Assembly (NCBI GenBank): GCA_014529385.2
Contig: CM043959.1
Span: 1,768,358-1,832,357, forward strand
DNA: 64,000 nt
Origin: Adiantum capillus-veneris
Taxonomy: Eukaryota > Streptophyta > Polypodiopsida > Polypodiales > Pteridaceae
Direction: 5' to 3'
The notes under the pieces were generated by a model, which had not been told where the DNA came from, searched no databases, and saw only the letters and a program-made list of their open reading frames with translations. Positions 63,442 through 64,000 of this stretch are shown one piece after another (position 1 is the first letter of the stretch; each line of letters opens with the position of its first letter). The position numbers and the translations under genes were made by a program.

Positions 63442-64000
63442 CATATTTTCAATTGTAACTCGATCTCATAGATCACACATCCCTATTTGCTCAAGGGACT
63501 TGCCTCTTCCTTGGGCATATTTTCTTCATGAGAGATCTCCTTGTTTTTCTTATTCTTTTCCTCATATGCCTTGCGACGCATATTTTTTGCTTAATAATGC
63601 GACCTTCACATACAAAAAAATTTGAATCGCTCAAAGAGATCCAACTATTATCAAGGATAATCTTTCATTCGGTCTCATCCGGCATGGTACATACAATTGA
63701 CCATTCTCTTGAGTGAGGAGCTCCTTGCTTACCCACTCTATGTGCTCCATAGACCATAACTCCGGACATGCCAAAGTGGGTTTTGAAGAAATCTCGATAA
63801 CAATGGCAAGAGAAGGAGGTGTCTCTAACTTCTCTTCAAGAATTCCATGAATAACAATGTTCTTGTAACGTCGCTCCGGTTCCTTCCACTCCTCCACATC
63901 CACATCCTCAACGATCTTTGTTTGAGCCATAGCTTGCATGAGTGAGGAATTAGGAACCACATTGTTACCACATAGATCAGCCCAAGACTTGTTTGTGCAT
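63248..64000 (-). mobile_element. LINE segment F: ORF2 start and ORF1, running off the window
   Basis: From 63485 down the strand lies the ORF2 start (CVIYEIELQLKICF), with TAG at 63483-63485. Above it is ORF1: EENMPKEEAS, the DNA-encoded DETK-like block, AHRVG equivalents in a shifted frame, and SSLMQAMAQTK with NIVIHGILEEKLE (63631-63960). ORF1 continues past 64000. Confidence 0.85.

Overview
This window looks like repeat-dominated nuclear DNA from a vascular plant with a large genome. The evidence is chromodomain Ty3/gypsy elements primed by initiator-Met tRNA, a Ty1/copia element, several LINE copies, abundant (GA/CT)n, (CA)n and (TA)n tracts, and one exon that reads as a lipoyl domain of a 2-oxo acid dehydrogenase E2. 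A fern, lycophyte or gymnosperm would fit, but the sequence does not settle this. No rRNA, tRNA, CRISPR or prokaryotic features were seen.

Layout. 1-2469: mostly non-coding, with the lipoyl exon (456-511, minus). 2470-19980: a nest of related Ty3/gypsy copies, all on the minus strand (A 2470-3276, B 3277-8444, C 8929-14562, D about 18605-19980), around a plus-strand Ty1/copia element (8445-8928 and 14563 to about 18350). Element C split the copia protease motif and left the 5-bp target duplication GTTCT. 19981-23258: intergenic and simple repeats. 23259 to about 31400: LINE copy A (minus), interrupted by a 4,587-bp TG...CA insertion of unknown type flanked by CTTGT. About 31979-33480: an LTR-like block with four regularly spaced inverted CCAAT pairs. 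33600-36005: LINE copy B (plus). 36600-39150: a decayed, apparently spliced, unrecognised gene (minus). 39260-44040: microsatellites and small tandem duplications. 44045-46030: LINE copy C (minus), cut by a 956-bp LTR (46031-46986). 49600-54853: a nearly complete gag-only LTR retrotransposon (minus). 57293-58139: a 423-bp tandem duplication. 58464-58923: a 446-bp MITE-like element. 59360-64000: LINE copies D, E and F (minus), running off the right edge.

Two systems stand out. The first is a 5.2-kb LTR retrotransposon with about 98% identical LTRs. It has no pol; one long frame carries Gag, three zinc knuckles and about 800 residues of unknown acidic, Gln-rich sequence. The second is a LINE family in which ORF1 (coiled coil plus RNA-binding-like domain) and ORF2 (endonuclease/RT) lie in the same frame, separated only by a TAG present at the same place in all five copies where the junction is visible, with no ATG ahead of the endonuclease. 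Most other coding remnants are broken by stops, frameshifts and internal deletions, and expression of any of them is inferred, not shown.
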